Assembly: GCA_001709035.1 (NCBI GenBank)
Contig: LVKA01000027.1
Span: 62,001-126,000, forward strand
DNA length: 64,000 bases
DNA from: Candidatus Thiodiazotropha endoloripes
Lineage (GTDB): Bacteria > Pseudomonadota > Gammaproteobacteria > Chromatiales > Chromatiaceae
Direction of reading: 5' to 3'
Part shown: positions 17,771 through 28,319 of the stretch, one piece after another
Position numbering within the stretch: position 1 is the stretch's first letter
How the letters are laid out: every line of letters begins with the position of its first letter
Made by a program: the position numbers and the translations under genes
Notes under the pieces: generated by a model
The model's input: the letters and a program-made list of their open reading frames with translations, nothing else
The model's database searches: none
Told to the model about the DNA's origin: nothing

Positions 17771-18829
17771 TTGTCAGAGAACAAATCGGTCAATGAAACC
17801 GCGGTCAGTGAGCGCGCGCAGCATTTCCTGAAAGCGCTGATTGAACGCTATATCAAAGAAGGACAGCCTGTGGGTTCCCGTACCCTGGCGAAAGACACCG
17901 GTCTGGATCTCAGTCCGGCCACGGTGCGGAATGTGCTGGCCGACCTGGAGGACCTGGGACTGGTCTCTTCCCCTCATACCTCGGCCGGCCGGGTGCCCAC
18001 CATCACCGGTTACCGGATGTTCATCGATTCCCTGCTGACCGTGCAGGATCTGAAAAAGGCGGAAGTGGAGAAGATCCGCTCTGAACTGATCATGGGGGGC
18101 GAGGAGAGCAAAGTACTACTCGCATCGGCCTCCCGTCTACTCTCCGGGGTGACCCACATGGCGGGCGTGGTGACCCTGCCGAGGCGGGAGAAGACCACCT
18201 TCCGTCAGATCGAGTTTCTGCCCCTCTCCGAGCATCGGGTTCTGGGCATTCTGGTGACCGATGCAGGCGAGGTGCACAACCGGATTCTGCATACCCACCG
18301 GGATTTCGAGCGGATCGAGCTGGAACAGGCGGCCAATTTCCTCACCAACTCCTTTGCCGGGCGCGATATGGATCTGGTGCGCCAGCGTCTGCTGCAGGAG
18401 CTGAATGATGCCCGGGATCACTTCGATCAGATGATGACCCAGGCCCTCAGCATGGCGGGCGAGGTGGTCAATGCCAGTGAGTCGGAAGAGGACTGCATGA
18501 TCGCAGGACAGACCAATTTAATGGAATTTGCTGAACTTTCCGGGCTGGACCAGCTGCGCAAGCTATTCGATGCCTTTACTGAGAAACGTGAGATTCTGCA
18601 TCTGCTGGATCAGTTTCAGAACGCCGATGGGGTACAGATCTTCATCGGTGAGGAGTCCGGCTATCAGCTGCTCAACGGCTGCTCCATCGTCACCGCCCCC
18701 TATCAGGTGAATGAAGAGATGGTCGGTATGTTGGGCGTGATCGGCCCAACCCGTATGAACTATGAGCGGGTCATACCGGTGGTCGACATCACCGCAAAAA
18801 TTCTCAGTGCAGCCTTGAAAAAAAATTAA
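17771..18829 (+). CDS. hrcA: heat-inducible transcription repressor HrcA
   Basis: Represses chaperone genes by binding CIRCE. The protein of about 352 residues has an N-terminal winged helix (VGSRTLAKDTGLDLSPATVR near residue 40, then HTSAGRVPT) and the family C-terminal segment (ALKKN end, EMVGMLGVIGPTRMNYERVI). TTG 17771 is the likely start: GGAGA sits 6 bases upstream and the next residues (SENKSVNE) lead into the conserved region. GTG 17744 would overlap the operator. It heads the hrcA-grpE-dnaK-dnaJ cluster. Confidence 0.94.
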   Translation: MSENKSVNETAVSERAQHFLKALIERYIKEGQPVGSRTLAKDTGLDLSPATVRNVLADLEDLGLVSSPHTSAGRVPTITGYRMFIDSLLTVQDLKKAEVEKIRSELIMGGEESKVLLASASRLLSGVTHMAGVVTLPRREKTTFRQIEFLPLSEHRVLGILVTDAGEVHNRILHTHRDFERIELEQAANFLTNSFAGRDMDLVRQRLLQELNDARDHFDQMMTQALSMAGEVVNASESEEDCMIAGQTNLMEFAELSGLDQLRKLFDAFTEKREILHLLDQFQNADGVQIFIGEESGYQLLNGCSIVTAPYQVNEEMVGMLGVIGPTRMNYERVIPVVDITAKILSAALKKN

Positions 18830-18852
18830 TCGTCCCAATCTGACATAAGATT

Positions 18853-18869
18853 GCCCCGAAAAACGGGGC
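18853..18869 (+). terminator. hairpin between hrcA and grpE
   Basis: GCCCCG-AAAAA-CGGGGC forms a short GC-rich stem followed by a weak T stretch. It could attenuate readthrough from hrcA into grpE or be an mRNA processing site. Confidence 0.5.
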
Positions 18870-18908
18870 ATTGTATTTGTCGTTCAAATTTAGTTGAGGT
18901 CAAACCAA

Positions 18909-19526
18909 GTGATAGATAAGGATCAACCACAAGATTCGGCAGAGAATGTGGAAGAACCACAGGCTCAGGTGGAAGAGCCAGTTGCCGAGAATGAGGTGAT
19001 TGAGGAGGCGGCTGCATCTGATCAGGATCATCAGGAGCTGACCAAGTTGCTCGAAGATGCCCGCTCAAAGGCGGATGAGCACTGGGATCAGGTAATGCGG
19101 ATGCGGGCTGAAATGGACAATCTGCGCAAACGCGGCCAGCGGGATCTGGAAAATGCCCATAAATTCGCCTTGGAGAAGATCTCACAAGATATGCTGCAGG
19201 TGTGGGACAGCCTGGAGCTTGGCTATCAGGCCTCCCTGGACGATAGTGCGGATATCGACAAGATCCGTGAAGGGACCGAGCTGACCCTGAAACTGCTGAT
19301 GGATGTGATGAATCGCCACGGGATCGAACAGGTGGATCCTGAGGGTGAGGCCTTCAATCCTGAGTTCCATCAGGCGATGTCGATGCAGGAGCGTGATGAT
19401 GTGGAACCCAACACCGTCGTGGCGGTTGTACAAAAGGGCTATCTGCTCAATGGACGGCTGCTGAGACCGGCGATGGTGATGGTCTCCAAGGCCTCATCAG
19501 GCGCCTCGATCGACGAGCAGGCTTGA
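18909..19526 (+). CDS. grpE: nucleotide exchange factor GrpE
   Basis: Releases ADP from DnaK. The acidic N-terminal arm (about residues 1-45) is followed by a long helix with MRMRAEMDNLRKRGQRDLEN and a C-terminal beta domain ending in VVQKGYLLNGRLLRPAMVMV, the family signature. GTG 18909 follows GAGGTC by about 10 bases and gives 205 residues; TTG 18894 is a possible alternative. It lies 79 bases after hrcA and 81 before dnaK. Confidence 0.95.
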   Translation: MIDKDQPQDSAENVEEPQAQVEEPVAENEVIEEAAASDQDHQELTKLLEDARSKADEHWDQVMRMRAEMDNLRKRGQRDLENAHKFALEKISQDMLQVWDSLELGYQASLDDSADIDKIREGTELTLKLLMDVMNRHGIEQVDPEGEAFNPEFHQAMSMQERDDVEPNTVVAVVQKGYLLNGRLLRPAMVMVSKASSGASIDEQA

Positions 19527-19607
19527 AACCCACACAGATGACCCCACATTAGGGACAGTCATCAAGAAATATCACTTATTTATAAAGTTTTCGGAGAGTT
19601 AAACATC

Positions 19608-21551
19608 ATGGGCAAGATCATCGGTATCGATCTGGGAACCACCAATTCCTGTGTTGCGGTCATGGAAGGGAGTGCTACCAAGGTCATTGAAAACAGTGAG
19701 GGCGATCGTACGACCCCATCGATTGTCGCCTATAGCAACGACGGTGAGATTCTGGTTGGCCAGTCGGCCAAACGCCAGGCCGTCACCAACCCTCAGAACA
19801 CCCTGTTCGCCATCAAACGTCTGATCGGCCGCATGTTCAAAGACAAAGTGGTTCAGCGGGATGCCGACATGGTGCCATACAAAATCGTCCAGGCGGACAA
19901 TGGTGATGCCTGGGTTGAAGTGAATGGCAAAAAGATGGCGCCGCCGGAGATCTCAGCGAAGATCCTGCAGAAGATGAAAAAGACGGCGGAAGACTATCTG
20001 GGTGAGACGGTCAGCGAGGCTGTGATCACGGTTCCGGCTTACTTCAACGACTCCCAGCGTCAGGCCACCAAGGATGCCGGACGCATCGCCGGTCTCGAGG
20101 TAAAGCGGATCATCAATGAACCGACCGCAGCCGCTTTGGCCTACGGTATGGACAAAAAGCGCGGTGATCAGACTCTGGCGGTATACGACCTGGGTGGTGG
20201 TACCTTCGATATCTCGATCATCGAAATCGCCGAGATCGATGGCGAGCACCAGTTTGAAGTGCTCTCAACCAACGGCGACACCTTCCTCGGTGGTGAAGAC
20301 TTTGATCTGCGCATCATCGACCACCTGGTGGATGAGTTCAAAAAGGATCAGGGTTTCGACCTGCGTAATGATCCGTTGGCGCTGCAACGTCTGAAAGAGG
20401 GGGCCGAGAAGGCGAAAATCGAGCTCTCATCCAGTCAGCAGACCGACATCAATCTGCCCTATATCACCGCAGATGCCAGTGGTCCGAAACATCTGAATCT
20501 GAAACTGACCCGCTCCAAGCTGGAATCCCTGGTCGACGACCTGGTCAGTCGCACCATCGAGCCCTGTAAAGTGGCGCTGAAGGATGCGGGTGTGGATGCC
20601 TCCAAGATCGATGAGATCATCCTGGTGGGTGGTCAGAGCCGTATGCCCAAAGTACAGGAAGCGGTTAAAGCGTTCTTCGGTAAAGAGCCCCGTAAGGATG
20701 TCAATCCCGATGAGGCCGTGGCGATCGGTGCGGCAATTCAGGGCGGTGTCCTGGGTGGTGAGGTTAAAGATGTTCTGTTGCTGGATGTCACGCCACTCTC
20801 CCTGGGTATCGAGACCCTCGGCGGGGTGATGACCAAGCTGATCGAGAAGAACACCACGATCCCGACGACGGCTTCGCAGGTCTTCTCCACCGCGGATGAC
20901 AGTCAGACGGCGGTGACAGTACATGTACTGCAGGGTGAGCGTGAACAGGCCGGGGCCAACAAATCCCTGGGTCGTTTCGACCTCAGCGACATCCCGCCGG
21001 CACCTCGCGGCGTACCTCAGATCGAGGTCAGCTTCGACATCGATGCCAACGGTATCCTGAATGTCTCCGCCAAAGACAAGGCCACCGGCAAGGAGCAGTC
21101 GATCGTGATCAAGGCCTCTTCCGGTCTGAGTGACGATGAGATCGATCGGATGGTCAACGATGCGGAAGCCCATGCCGATGAGGATCGCAAGTTCCATGAA
21201 CTGGTCGCGGCGCGCAATCAGGCCGATTCCATGATCCACGCCACCAAGAAGTCGATGGAAGAGCTGGGTGAGGATAAGCTGGAAGCCGGTGAAAAAGAGG
21301 CTATCGAAAGTGCCATCAAGGATCTTGAGGCGGTGCTGAGCGGCGATGACAAAGAGGTCATCGAAGAGAAAACCAAGGCTTTGGCCGAGGCCTCAGGTAA
21401 AATGGCAGAACGCCTCTACGCTCAGAAGGGTGCTGAGGCCGGAGAAGGCTCAGCACCTGGTGCGGAAGCGGAGCCGGAAGGCGCGGCTGGAGCGGCGGAT
21501 GACGATGTGGTCGATGCCGAGTTCGAAGAGGTCAAAGACAACAAGAATTAG
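19608..21551 (+). CDS. dnaK: molecular chaperone DnaK (Hsp70)
   Basis: ATP-dependent chaperone of 647 residues. It starts [20 protein letters not shown], includes the phosphate-binding [12 protein letters not shown] near residue 195 and the substrate domain leading to [18 protein letters not shown] near 400. It ends with an acidic [15 protein letters not shown] tail. GrpE and DnaJ are its direct partners on either side. A hairpin after the stop at 21571-21605 probably ends part of the transcripts before dnaJ. Confidence 0.98.
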   Translation: MGKIIGIDLGTTNSCVAVMEGSATKVIENSEGDRTTPSIVAYSNDGEILVGQSAKRQAVTNPQNTLFAIKRLIGRMFKDKVVQRDADMVPYKIVQADNGDAWVEVNGKKMAPPEISAKILQKMKKTAEDYLGETVSEAVITVPAYFNDSQRQATKDAGRIAGLEVKRIINEPTAAALAYGMDKKRGDQTLAVYDLGGGTFDISIIEIAEIDGEHQFEVLSTNGDTFLGGEDFDLRIIDHLVDEFKKDQGFDLRNDPLALQRLKEGAEKAKIELSSSQQTDINLPYITADASGPKHLNLKLTRSKLESLVDDLVSRTIEPCKVALKDAGVDASKIDEIILVGGQSRMPKVQEAVKAFFGKEPRKDVNPDEAVAIGAAIQGGVLGGEVKDVLLLDVTPLSLGIETLGGVMTKLIEKNTTIPTTASQVFSTADDSQTAVTVHVLQGEREQAGANKSLGRFDLSDIPPAPRGVPQIEVSFDIDANGILNVSAKDKATGKEQSIVIKASSGLSDDEIDRMVNDAEAHADEDRKFHELVAARNQADSMIHATKKSMEELGEDKLEAGEKEAIESAIKDLEAVLSGDDKEVIEEKTKALAEASGKMAERLYAQKGAEAGEGSAPGAEAEPEGAAGAADDDVVDAEFEEVKDNKN

Positions 21552-21570
21552 TCTGTCTTTGTTGCCATTG

Positions 21571-21605
21571 AACCGTACATCGGCTCGTCCGGTGTACGGT
21601 TTTTG
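21571..21605 (+). terminator. intrinsic terminator after dnaK
   Basis: Arms AACCGTACA and TGTACGGTT, extended by CGG/CCG pairs, are followed by TTTT. It is 19 bases after the dnaK stop, so dnaJ may depend on readthrough or its own promoter. Confidence 0.8.
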
Positions 21606-21707
21606 GCGTTATACCGAAGCGTAAAAAAAGGGTGGGATTGCGGTAAAACAACAGTTTGAAGTGATCTCTAATAACAGAACACAGATAGTTTGCAGATAGA
21701 ACCAGCC

Positions 21708-22844
21708 ATGGCGAAAAAAGATTATTACGAAGTATTGGGCGTTAACAAGAACGCCAGTGAGGCCGAAATCAAAAAGGCCTATCGCCGGTTGGCTATGAAA
21801 CATCATCCGGATCGCAATACCGGTGATGCGGCAGCCACTGCCGAGAAGAGCTTCAAAGAGGCCAAAGAGGCCTATGAGATCCTGTCCGATGCACAGAAGC
21901 GAGCGGCCTATGACCAGTTTGGTCATGCGGGCGTCGATCAGACCATGGGCGGTGGATTCGGTGGTGGTGATGCCAACTTTTCCGATATCTTTGGTGATGT
22001 GTTCGGCGATATCTTCGGTGGTGCCCGTGGCGGTGGCGGTTCCCGAGTTCACCGTGGCGCCGATCTGCGCTACAACCTGCAGCTCTCCCTGGAAGATGCG
22101 GTTGCCGGAACCACCGTCAAGATTCGTGTGCCTACCCTGGTGAAGTGCGACACCTGTGGCGGCAGCGGTGCTAAGAAAGGCTCCAGCCCCAAGACCTGTG
22201 AAACTTGCGCCGGTCATGGCCAGGTCAGAATGCAGCAGGGATTCTTCTCGGTTCAACAGACCTGCCCACGCTGTCACGGCAAAGGCAGCGTAATCGACGA
22301 TCCCTGTCCCAAGTGTCAGGGTCAAGGTCGGATTCAAGAGCATAAAACCCTCTCTGTGAAGGTACCGCCAGGTGTTGATTCCGGGGATCGGATTCGCCTG
22401 GCCGGAGAAGGCGAGGCGGGCGAGAGCGGTGGACCTCCAGGGGATCTCTATGTGCAGGTCGCCGTCAAACCTCACTCCATCTTCAGTCGCGAAGACAACC
22501 ACCTGTTCTGCGAGGTGCCGATCAGTTTTGTGATTGCCGCCCTGGGTGGCGAGTTGGAAGTACCGACACTGGACGGCAAAGTGATGCTGAAAATACCTGC
22601 CGGTACCCAGACCGGGCGTCTGTTCCGCATGCGCGGTAAAGGGGTCAAGCCGGTACGTGGTGGTCCGGTTGGTGACCTGATGTGTCGGGTGCTGGTGGAA
22701 ACACCGGTGAAACTGACCAATGAGCAGGAAGAGCTGCTACAGCGCTTTGATGAAACCATGAAACGCGGCGGGGCGAAACACAGTCCACACTCCACCAGCT
22801 GGGTGGATGGGGTGAAGAAGTTCTTTGAGAATATGGGTTTCTAA
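21708..22844 (+). CDS. dnaJ: co-chaperone DnaJ (Hsp40)
   Basis: Stimulates DnaK ATPase and delivers clients. The 378-residue product has all type I domains: a J domain with [16 protein letters not shown], a Gly/Phe-rich linker, and four zinc motifs [24 protein letters not shown] and CPKCQGQG between residues of about 145 and 210, then the C-terminal client domain. ATG 21708 begins [12 protein letters not shown] as in homologues; a TTG 18 bases upstream is rejected. Confidence 0.97.
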   Translation: MAKKDYYEVLGVNKNASEAEIKKAYRRLAMKHHPDRNTGDAAATAEKSFKEAKEAYEILSDAQKRAAYDQFGHAGVDQTMGGGFGGGDANFSDIFGDVFGDIFGGARGGGGSRVHRGADLRYNLQLSLEDAVAGTTVKIRVPTLVKCDTCGGSGAKKGSSPKTCETCAGHGQVRMQQGFFSVQQTCPRCHGKGSVIDDPCPKCQGQGRIQEHKTLSVKVPPGVDSGDRIRLAGEGEAGESGGPPGDLYVQVAVKPHSIFSREDNHLFCEVPISFVIAALGGELEVPTLDGKVMLKIPAGTQTGRLFRMRGKGVKPVRGGPVGDLMCRVLVETPVKLTNEQEELLQRFDETMKRGGAKHSPHSTSWVDGVKKFFENMGF

Positions 22845-22908
22845 GACGTTTTTGCTCAATCACATTGGGCCCTGGTGTGCCCACTAGCGTGACAATCAAG
22901 CTCCTTAG

Positions 22909-23721
<813 letters not shown>

Positions 23722-23886
23722 CTTCCTGCTACGGTCGTTTGAATTAACGCAGCGGATTTCGTGCATTGTATTTGCATGATTCCCAATCAGACCATAAGTG
23801 TTAATGCGATTGGCCTGGTTGGTATCTGATACATAATGGTGTTCCGGTGCGGTGATTCCGTACCCAGTCTACCTGGGGTGATTGAA

Positions 23887-24360
23887 ATGCAGAGAGCCTT
23901 CTCACTCTTTTTCATCCTGCTGCTGGCCCATGGAATCTTGGGATGCAGCGATGATCCTCTGTCTGCCGAAGAGCAACTGCGCGGCACCATCCGTGAAGCT
24001 GAATCCACTATTCAGGCCCGCGATCTGTCGGCAACCCTGGAATTTGTGGATGCGGATTACCGCGACAATTACGGCTTCGATCTACGCCAGTTGAGAGCTA
24101 TGCTGGCCGGCTATTTTTTACGCCATAAATCGATCCATATTCTCACCACCATAGACAACATCGAGGTGCGCGAGGATGGTTATGCCCAGGTGCTTATCTA
24201 TGCCGGTTTGGCGGGATCGCCTCAGGATCGTGAGAGATCGCTAAGCCAGTGGCGCGGGGATCTGCTGCGTCTTGAATTGACCTTTCTGCAGCAGGATGAC
24301 GATTGGCTGGTGTCCGAAGCGGATTGGCGCCGGGCAACACCCCAGGACTTTATGCATTGA
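23887..24360 (+). CDS. hypothetical lipoprotein, possibly NTF2-like
   Basis: A 157-residue protein of unknown function. The signal MQRAFSLFFILLLAHGILGC ends in a clear lipobox with Cys20, so it is probably membrane-anchored. The mature part, with a helix containing REAESTIQARDLSATLEFV and a strand-rich end LLRLELTFLQQDDDWLVSEAD, resembles NTF2/SnoaL-like folds; this is a pattern-level guess. ATG 23887 was chosen because upstream codons do not form part of the signal. It lies 165 bases after dapB and 59 before the FliK gene. Confidence 0.65.
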   Translation: MQRAFSLFFILLLAHGILGCSDDPLSAEEQLRGTIREAESTIQARDLSATLEFVDADYRDNYGFDLRQLRAMLAGYFLRHKSIHILTTIDNIEVREDGYAQVLIYAGLAGSPQDRERSLSQWRGDLLRLELTFLQQDDDWLVSEADWRRATPQDFMH

Positions 24361-24419
24361 GTTTGGCCCGGAACCTGCTAGTTATCTGTCGACAGGAGAC
24401 CACACTGACAGGTAATGCC

Positions 24420-25436
24420 ATGGCTCAGATACCTTTTATGCCCCAAATGACAGGGGGCAACACAACTTCAACAAAAACCGGTGAAGCTGACTTAGGGCTG
24501 ATCAGTCTCTCTGCAGAGAGCTTGTCTACCGGTATTCCGTTTGATCTGGCGCTACAGGAGCTGCTCGCCTCAGAGCATAGTGAAGAGGCTTTACAGCTGT
24601 TCAGCCTGCAGATTCCGATGGATACTGAAGCTCAGCCGATGTCGAATCCGATGCTGACGCAGGACGGCAAGCTGTTGCCGCTGACCCCCCAGTTGAACGG
24701 CCAGACTTTGCCGCAGCTCAGTGAGTTGTCGCAGCAGCCGTTGGCAGCGAAGAGTGGGGAGTTGACGCCGGCACTCACTTTGACTCTGCCGCAAAAGGTT
24801 CAGACGGAAGTAGCCCTGCCGAAACTGACCAGTCTGGTGACCACCGATAGGCCGGTTGAAATGATGTCTCTGATCAACACGGATATGGGGGGTGACAGAG
24901 CCCTATCCGAGGTGTCGCGACCAGCGGATTCGGGCAACCAGTTCTCGCTCAATGCGCTCAACCAGTCAGCCACGTCGGCGCTCGGTAATCGCGCCTCGAT
25001 CGTATTGCCTCTGAATACCCCGGTCGGACAACCAGGCTGGGATCAGGCGGTCGGTGAGCGGATCCAGTGGATGGTGAATCAGAATATCCAGCAGGCTGAG
25101 ATTAAATTGACACCTCCAAATCTGGGGCCTTTGGAGATCAAGATATCGCTGCAGAACGATCAAACCAATGTCACTTTTATTGCTGCTCAGGCGCCAACCC
25201 GTGAAGCTCTGGAATCATCCATTCCCCGCCTGCGGGAGATGTTTGGAGAAATCAATCTGAATCTGGCGAATGTGGATGTGGGGCATCAACAGGCTGGTGA
25301 GCCTGGTCGTGAAGGTGCTGCTGAAAGTCAGGGCCGTGGTGGTTCATCCGAGGCGGATTCATCACAAGGCTGGTCGGCAGACTCTGGGAGCGTTCGGATC
25401 CGTTCGGGAGATGGATTGTTGGATACCTATGCCTGA
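24420..25436 (+). CDS. FliK-type flagellar hook-length control protein
   Basis: A 338-residue protein with a low-complexity, Gln/Leu/Ser-rich N-terminal two-thirds and a C-terminal Flg_hook domain from about residue 205: WDQAVGERIQWMVNQNIQQA, then EIKLTPPNLGPLEIKISLQN. This layout is that of FliK, the secreted ruler that sets hook length. It is an orphan: no other flagellar gene lies in the window. The upstream part of the open frame overlaps the preceding lipoprotein gene and was excluded; ATG 24420 follows ACAGGT. A homologous role outside flagella cannot be ruled out. Confidence 0.8.
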   Translation: MAQIPFMPQMTGGNTTSTKTGEADLGLISLSAESLSTGIPFDLALQELLASEHSEEALQLFSLQIPMDTEAQPMSNPMLTQDGKLLPLTPQLNGQTLPQLSELSQQPLAAKSGELTPALTLTLPQKVQTEVALPKLTSLVTTDRPVEMMSLINTDMGGDRALSEVSRPADSGNQFSLNALNQSATSALGNRASIVLPLNTPVGQPGWDQAVGERIQWMVNQNIQQAEIKLTPPNLGPLEIKISLQNDQTNVTFIAAQAPTREALESSIPRLREMFGEINLNLANVDVGHQQAGEPGREGAAESQGRGGSSEADSSQGWSADSGSVRIRSGDGLLDTYA

Positions 25437-25467
25437 CATCGGCTAGGCCTGTTTATACTCATCCAAT

Positions 25468-25486
25468 CGGCCCTGTTGCAGGGCCG
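25468..25486 (+). terminator. hairpin after the FliK gene
   Basis: CGGCCCTG-TTG-CAGGGCCG, perfect 8-base arms, 31 bases after the stop and without a long T run. Confidence 0.55.
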
Positions 25487-25514
25487 GGATTAGCCTTCAA
25501 TCGATGCCAACACA

Positions 25515-25541
25515 GCATGGGTCTCAGCCTAAGACCCATGC
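25515..25541. repeat. inverted repeat
   Basis: GCATGGGTCT and AGACCCATGC are perfect 10-base arms around a 7-base loop. It may be a second terminator of the FliK transcript; no T run follows. Confidence 0.4.
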
Positions 25542-25845
25542 ACACTTCTGCCGAGCGGTTGTTAAGCCTCACCTTGTCCATTTCAAAATCTGCCGCACTC
25601 TGTGAACTGAGCAAATAGGGTGCAAGCCGTACCTTAGGCTTTATCAGGCCCTAACTTACTGGCAAGCAACAGATTCTTTATCCTTAAACAGTGAATTTTT
25701 GTAGCTCAATGGGAATGGGATTATTTTTTGAGTCCCTATACGGACAGTAAAAATATAAACTGTTGTCAAATATTTAAACCATTTGGATGAAATATCCTGC
25801 CCAGTAAGCGAAAATGCAGTGTGCGATAGACATGTGGAATGGCTG

Positions 25846-26130
25846 ATGCGATTCATAAAACTCCTTTTTTTGATCTTGGTGATGATGTTCGGTGCTGTAT
25901 TTGCGGTACTCAACTCTGATTCGGTGCCCGTGAACTACTACTTCGGCCGCCGGGATCTACCACTCTCCCTGGTATTGACTCTGGTGCTTGGCGTCGGTGT
26001 TCTGTTGGGTCTGTTTTCCGGCATGGGACGTATCGTCGGACTGAAAAGAGAGATCCAGACGCTGAAAAGGCGTAGCGACATGGTAAGCAAAGAGGTGAAC
26101 AATCTCCGTGCACTGCCATTGAAAGAGTAA
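25846..26130 (+). CDS. lapA: lipopolysaccharide assembly protein LapA
   Basis: Small inner-membrane protein (94 residues, DUF1049) that works with LapB in controlling LPS synthesis. The first hydrophobic segment is MRFIKLLFLILVMMFGAVFA and the second is SLVLTLVLGVGVLLGLFSG, followed by a cytoplasmic helix LKREIQTLKRRSDMVSKEV. ATG 25846 begins directly with the membrane segment. lapB follows after about 100 bases on the same strand. Confidence 0.9.
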   Translation: MRFIKLLFLILVMMFGAVFAVLNSDSVPVNYYFGRRDLPLSLVLTLVLGVGVLLGLFSGMGRIVGLKREIQTLKRRSDMVSKEVNNLRALPLKE

Positions 26131-26233
26131 CTTGTGTTCAACGTTATGCAGATCTGTTCAATCCCAGGCAAGCCGAAACGCCAGCTGTTGCTGACCGCCG
26201 GTCTTGCGTCACCCTGCAGCGAGGGTCGTGCCG

Positions 26234-27409
26234 ATGTATGAGGCACTGCTGTTGTTGCTTCCTGTCGCGGCGGCCTCCGGTTGGTTCGCGGCAAGGCGGG
26301 GTGTGGCGGTAAAGAGCCAGAAACAGCCGCAAGAGATCTCTCCGGTCTATTTCAAGGGTCTCAACTACCTGTTGAACGAACAGCCCGATAAGGCAATCGA
26401 TCTGTTCATCAAGCTGTTGGATGTGGACAGCGATACGGTGGAGACCCATTTGGCGCTGGGCAATCTGTTCAGGCGGCGTGGCGAGGTGGAGCGGGCGATT
26501 CGCATTCACCAGAATCTGATTGCCCGACCGAGTCTGAGTCGGGAGCAGCGGGCTCAGGCACTGCTCGAACTGGGGCAGGACTATATGCGGGCCGGGCTGT
26601 TCGATCGAGCGGAAAATCTGTTTATCGAATTGACAGAGCTAAAGCTGCATAACGAACAGGCCAACATCTATCTGCTGGAAATCTACCAGCAGGAGAAGGA
26701 TTGGAAACGCTGTCTGGAGGTGGCGGACCGGATTACGGTCTCCCACTATCCAGCGCTGCACAACTCAATTGCCCACTTCTATTGTGAACTGGCGGAACAG
26801 CAGTTGCGTCAGCAGAACACGGCGGCCGCAGAGAGTTTTCTGAAGCGCGCCCAGCAGATGAAGCGCAGTAATGTCCGGGTATTGATCCTGCAGGCTGAAA
26901 TCGAATATACCCGGGGTGATTGCCGTTCAGTGATACGACTGTTACGCCAGGTCGAAGGGAGTGATCCTGCCTATCTGTCAGAGACCCTGCCGCGTACCAT
27001 CGAGTGTTATCGCAAGCTCGGCCAGCATCAGGAGCTCTATGAATACTTGGAGCAACTCTATCAGCGCCACCACTGCACCGAAGCCATGTTGATCCTGGCG
27101 GATATGATAGCCGATAGCCAGGGTGAAGGGGCCGCCGTTGAGGCGATACTCAAACACCTCTCCGATACGCCGGATCTGAAAGGTCTGGAACGTCTGGTCC
27201 GATTGAATCTGCAACGTAGTGAAGAGAGCCCCAGGGAGACCCTGGAAGTACTCTTGAGTTCCGTTACAAAACTACTCGATAAGGAACCGGCCTATCAATG
27301 CGAACATTGTGGTTTCACAGCCAAGAAAATCCATTGGCACTGCCCGAGTTGTAAAACCTGGGGGGCAATCAAGCCGATCCAGGGTCTTGGCAGAAACATC
27401 AAGGGTTAA
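26234..27409 (+). CDS. lapB: lipopolysaccharide assembly protein LapB
   Basis: Membrane-anchored adaptor that controls LpxC turnover through FtsH and coordinates LPS assembly. The 391-residue product has one N-terminal membrane helix (MYEALLLLLPVAAASGWFA), a tract of TPR repeats (about 45-330) and a C-terminal rubredoxin-like zinc knuckle CEHCGF with CPSCKTWGAIKPI. The domain order matches E. coli LapB (YciM). ATG 26234 is preceded by a GAGG site; a start 30 bases upstream adds residues not seen in the family. Confidence 0.94.
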   Translation: MYEALLLLLPVAAASGWFAARRGVAVKSQKQPQEISPVYFKGLNYLLNEQPDKAIDLFIKLLDVDSDTVETHLALGNLFRRRGEVERAIRIHQNLIARPSLSREQRAQALLELGQDYMRAGLFDRAENLFIELTELKLHNEQANIYLLEIYQQEKDWKRCLEVADRITVSHYPALHNSIAHFYCELAEQQLRQQNTAAAESFLKRAQQMKRSNVRVLILQAEIEYTRGDCRSVIRLLRQVEGSDPAYLSETLPRTIECYRKLGQHQELYEYLEQLYQRHHCTEAMLILADMIADSQGEGAAVEAILKHLSDTPDLKGLERLVRLNLQRSEESPRETLEVLLSSVTKLLDKEPAYQCEHCGFTAKKIHWHCPSCKTWGAIKPIQGLGRNIKG

Positions 27410-27465
27410 TCACAGGCCCTGAAATTCCTCACCATCAACACCAATCCTGATAAGGAGCAAGCAAT

Positions 27466-28176
27466 ATGAATGGGACCGACTCTAAGGTCATTGTCGCTTT
27501 AGATTTTCCGCAACAGCAACAGGCCTTGGATCTGGTTGAACGCCTCGATCCGTCACTCTGTCGATTGAAGGTAGGGAAAGAGATGTTCACCCGCCTGGGT
27601 CCGCAATTTGTTGAGCAGTTGAGCCGTCGGGGGTACGACATATTTTTGGATCTGAAATTTCACGACATACCCAATACCGTCGCGGCGGCCTGTGATGCTG
27701 CCGCTGATTTGGGGGTATGGATGATGAATCTGCACGCCTCCGGTGGGCGGCGAATGATGGTGGCGGCTAGGGAGCGCCTGGAGCAACGCAGTGAGCGCCC
27801 ATTGCTGGTCGCAGTCACTATTCTTACCAGCCTGGGTGTTGAGGATATTGCCGAGGTTGGTTATCAAGGTGAACCGGCTGAGAATGTCTTGAGGCTGGCA
27901 AAACTGACCAATGAGTCGGGACTGGACGGGGTGGTCTGCTCACCAAGAGAGGCGAGTGACATACGCCAACAACTGGGCCAGGACTTTCTGCTTGTGACTC
28001 CGGGAGTCAGGCCCAGTAGCGCCACCAAGGACGATCAGCGCAGAGTGATGACTCCTGCTGACGCAATTGGCGCCGGGTCGAGTTATCTGGTGGTAGGCAG
28101 GCCGATCACGGCTGCTGATGATCCGATTCAGGCACTGCAGGCAATTAACGCTGAGGTGTCGGAGTCTCTGAGGTGA
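27466..28176 (+). CDS. pyrF: orotidine 5'-phosphate decarboxylase
   Basis: Last step of de novo UMP synthesis. The 236-residue TIM barrel shows VIVALDF at the N-terminus, the catalytic [13 protein letters not shown] near residue 60 and the phosphate-binding TPGVRPSS and VVGRPIT segments. It lies downstream of lapB, an arrangement also found in enterobacteria. ATG 27466 follows AAGGAGCAA. Confidence 0.97.
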   Translation: MNGTDSKVIVALDFPQQQQALDLVERLDPSLCRLKVGKEMFTRLGPQFVEQLSRRGYDIFLDLKFHDIPNTVAAACDAAADLGVWMMNLHASGGRRMMVAARERLEQRSERPLLVAVTILTSLGVEDIAEVGYQGEPAENVLRLAKLTNESGLDGVVCSPREASDIRQQLGQDFLLVTPGVRPSSATKDDQRRVMTPADAIGAGSSYLVVGRPITAADDPIQALQAINAEVSESLR

Positions 28177-28239
28177 GCGCCCGTTCGGCATTTTTTGTCG
28201 ATAGCCAAATAGTTCATTGACAGTCCAAACCTGTCCCCA

Positions 28240-28274
28240 TAGGCTTGTGGCTTTAGTGCGTGCTAACAGGCCCT
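28240..28274 (+). repeat. diverged copy of the GGGCCT..AGGCCC repeat
   Basis: The 3' half GTGCTAACAGGCCCT (28260-28274) matches the dispersed repeat at 14 of 15 bases; the 5' half (AGGCTTGTGGCTTTAGTG) is recognisable but altered and longer. It sits between pyrF and galU. Confidence 0.4.
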
Positions 28275-28319
28275 GGCAGGTCAAGTTACTGCGATTTAGG
28301 TTGTATGTAAGGAGATATG

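Larger units (their letters stand above)
25437..25845. other. intergenic region with hairpins
   Basis: Lies between the FliK gene and lapA. It contains two hairpins (25468-25486 and 25515-25541) and then an AT-rich stretch that presumably carries the lapA promoter, although no convincing box pair was found. No rpsA or ihfB, which often precede lapA, is present. Confidence 0.5.

Noticed and set aside
18840-18910. Possible sigma-32 promoter before grpE
   Set aside because: CCCCGAAAAACG looks like part of a -10 motif but is the hairpin arm, and no CTTGAA-like -35 lies at the right distance.
20427-21239. 270-codon minus-strand open frame
   Set aside because: Lies entirely opposite dnaK; the translation has no family features and follows the codon bias of the real gene.
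21609-22502. 297-codon minus-strand open frame
   Set aside because: Antisense to dnaJ and reads low-complexity sequence opposite the Gly-rich linker.
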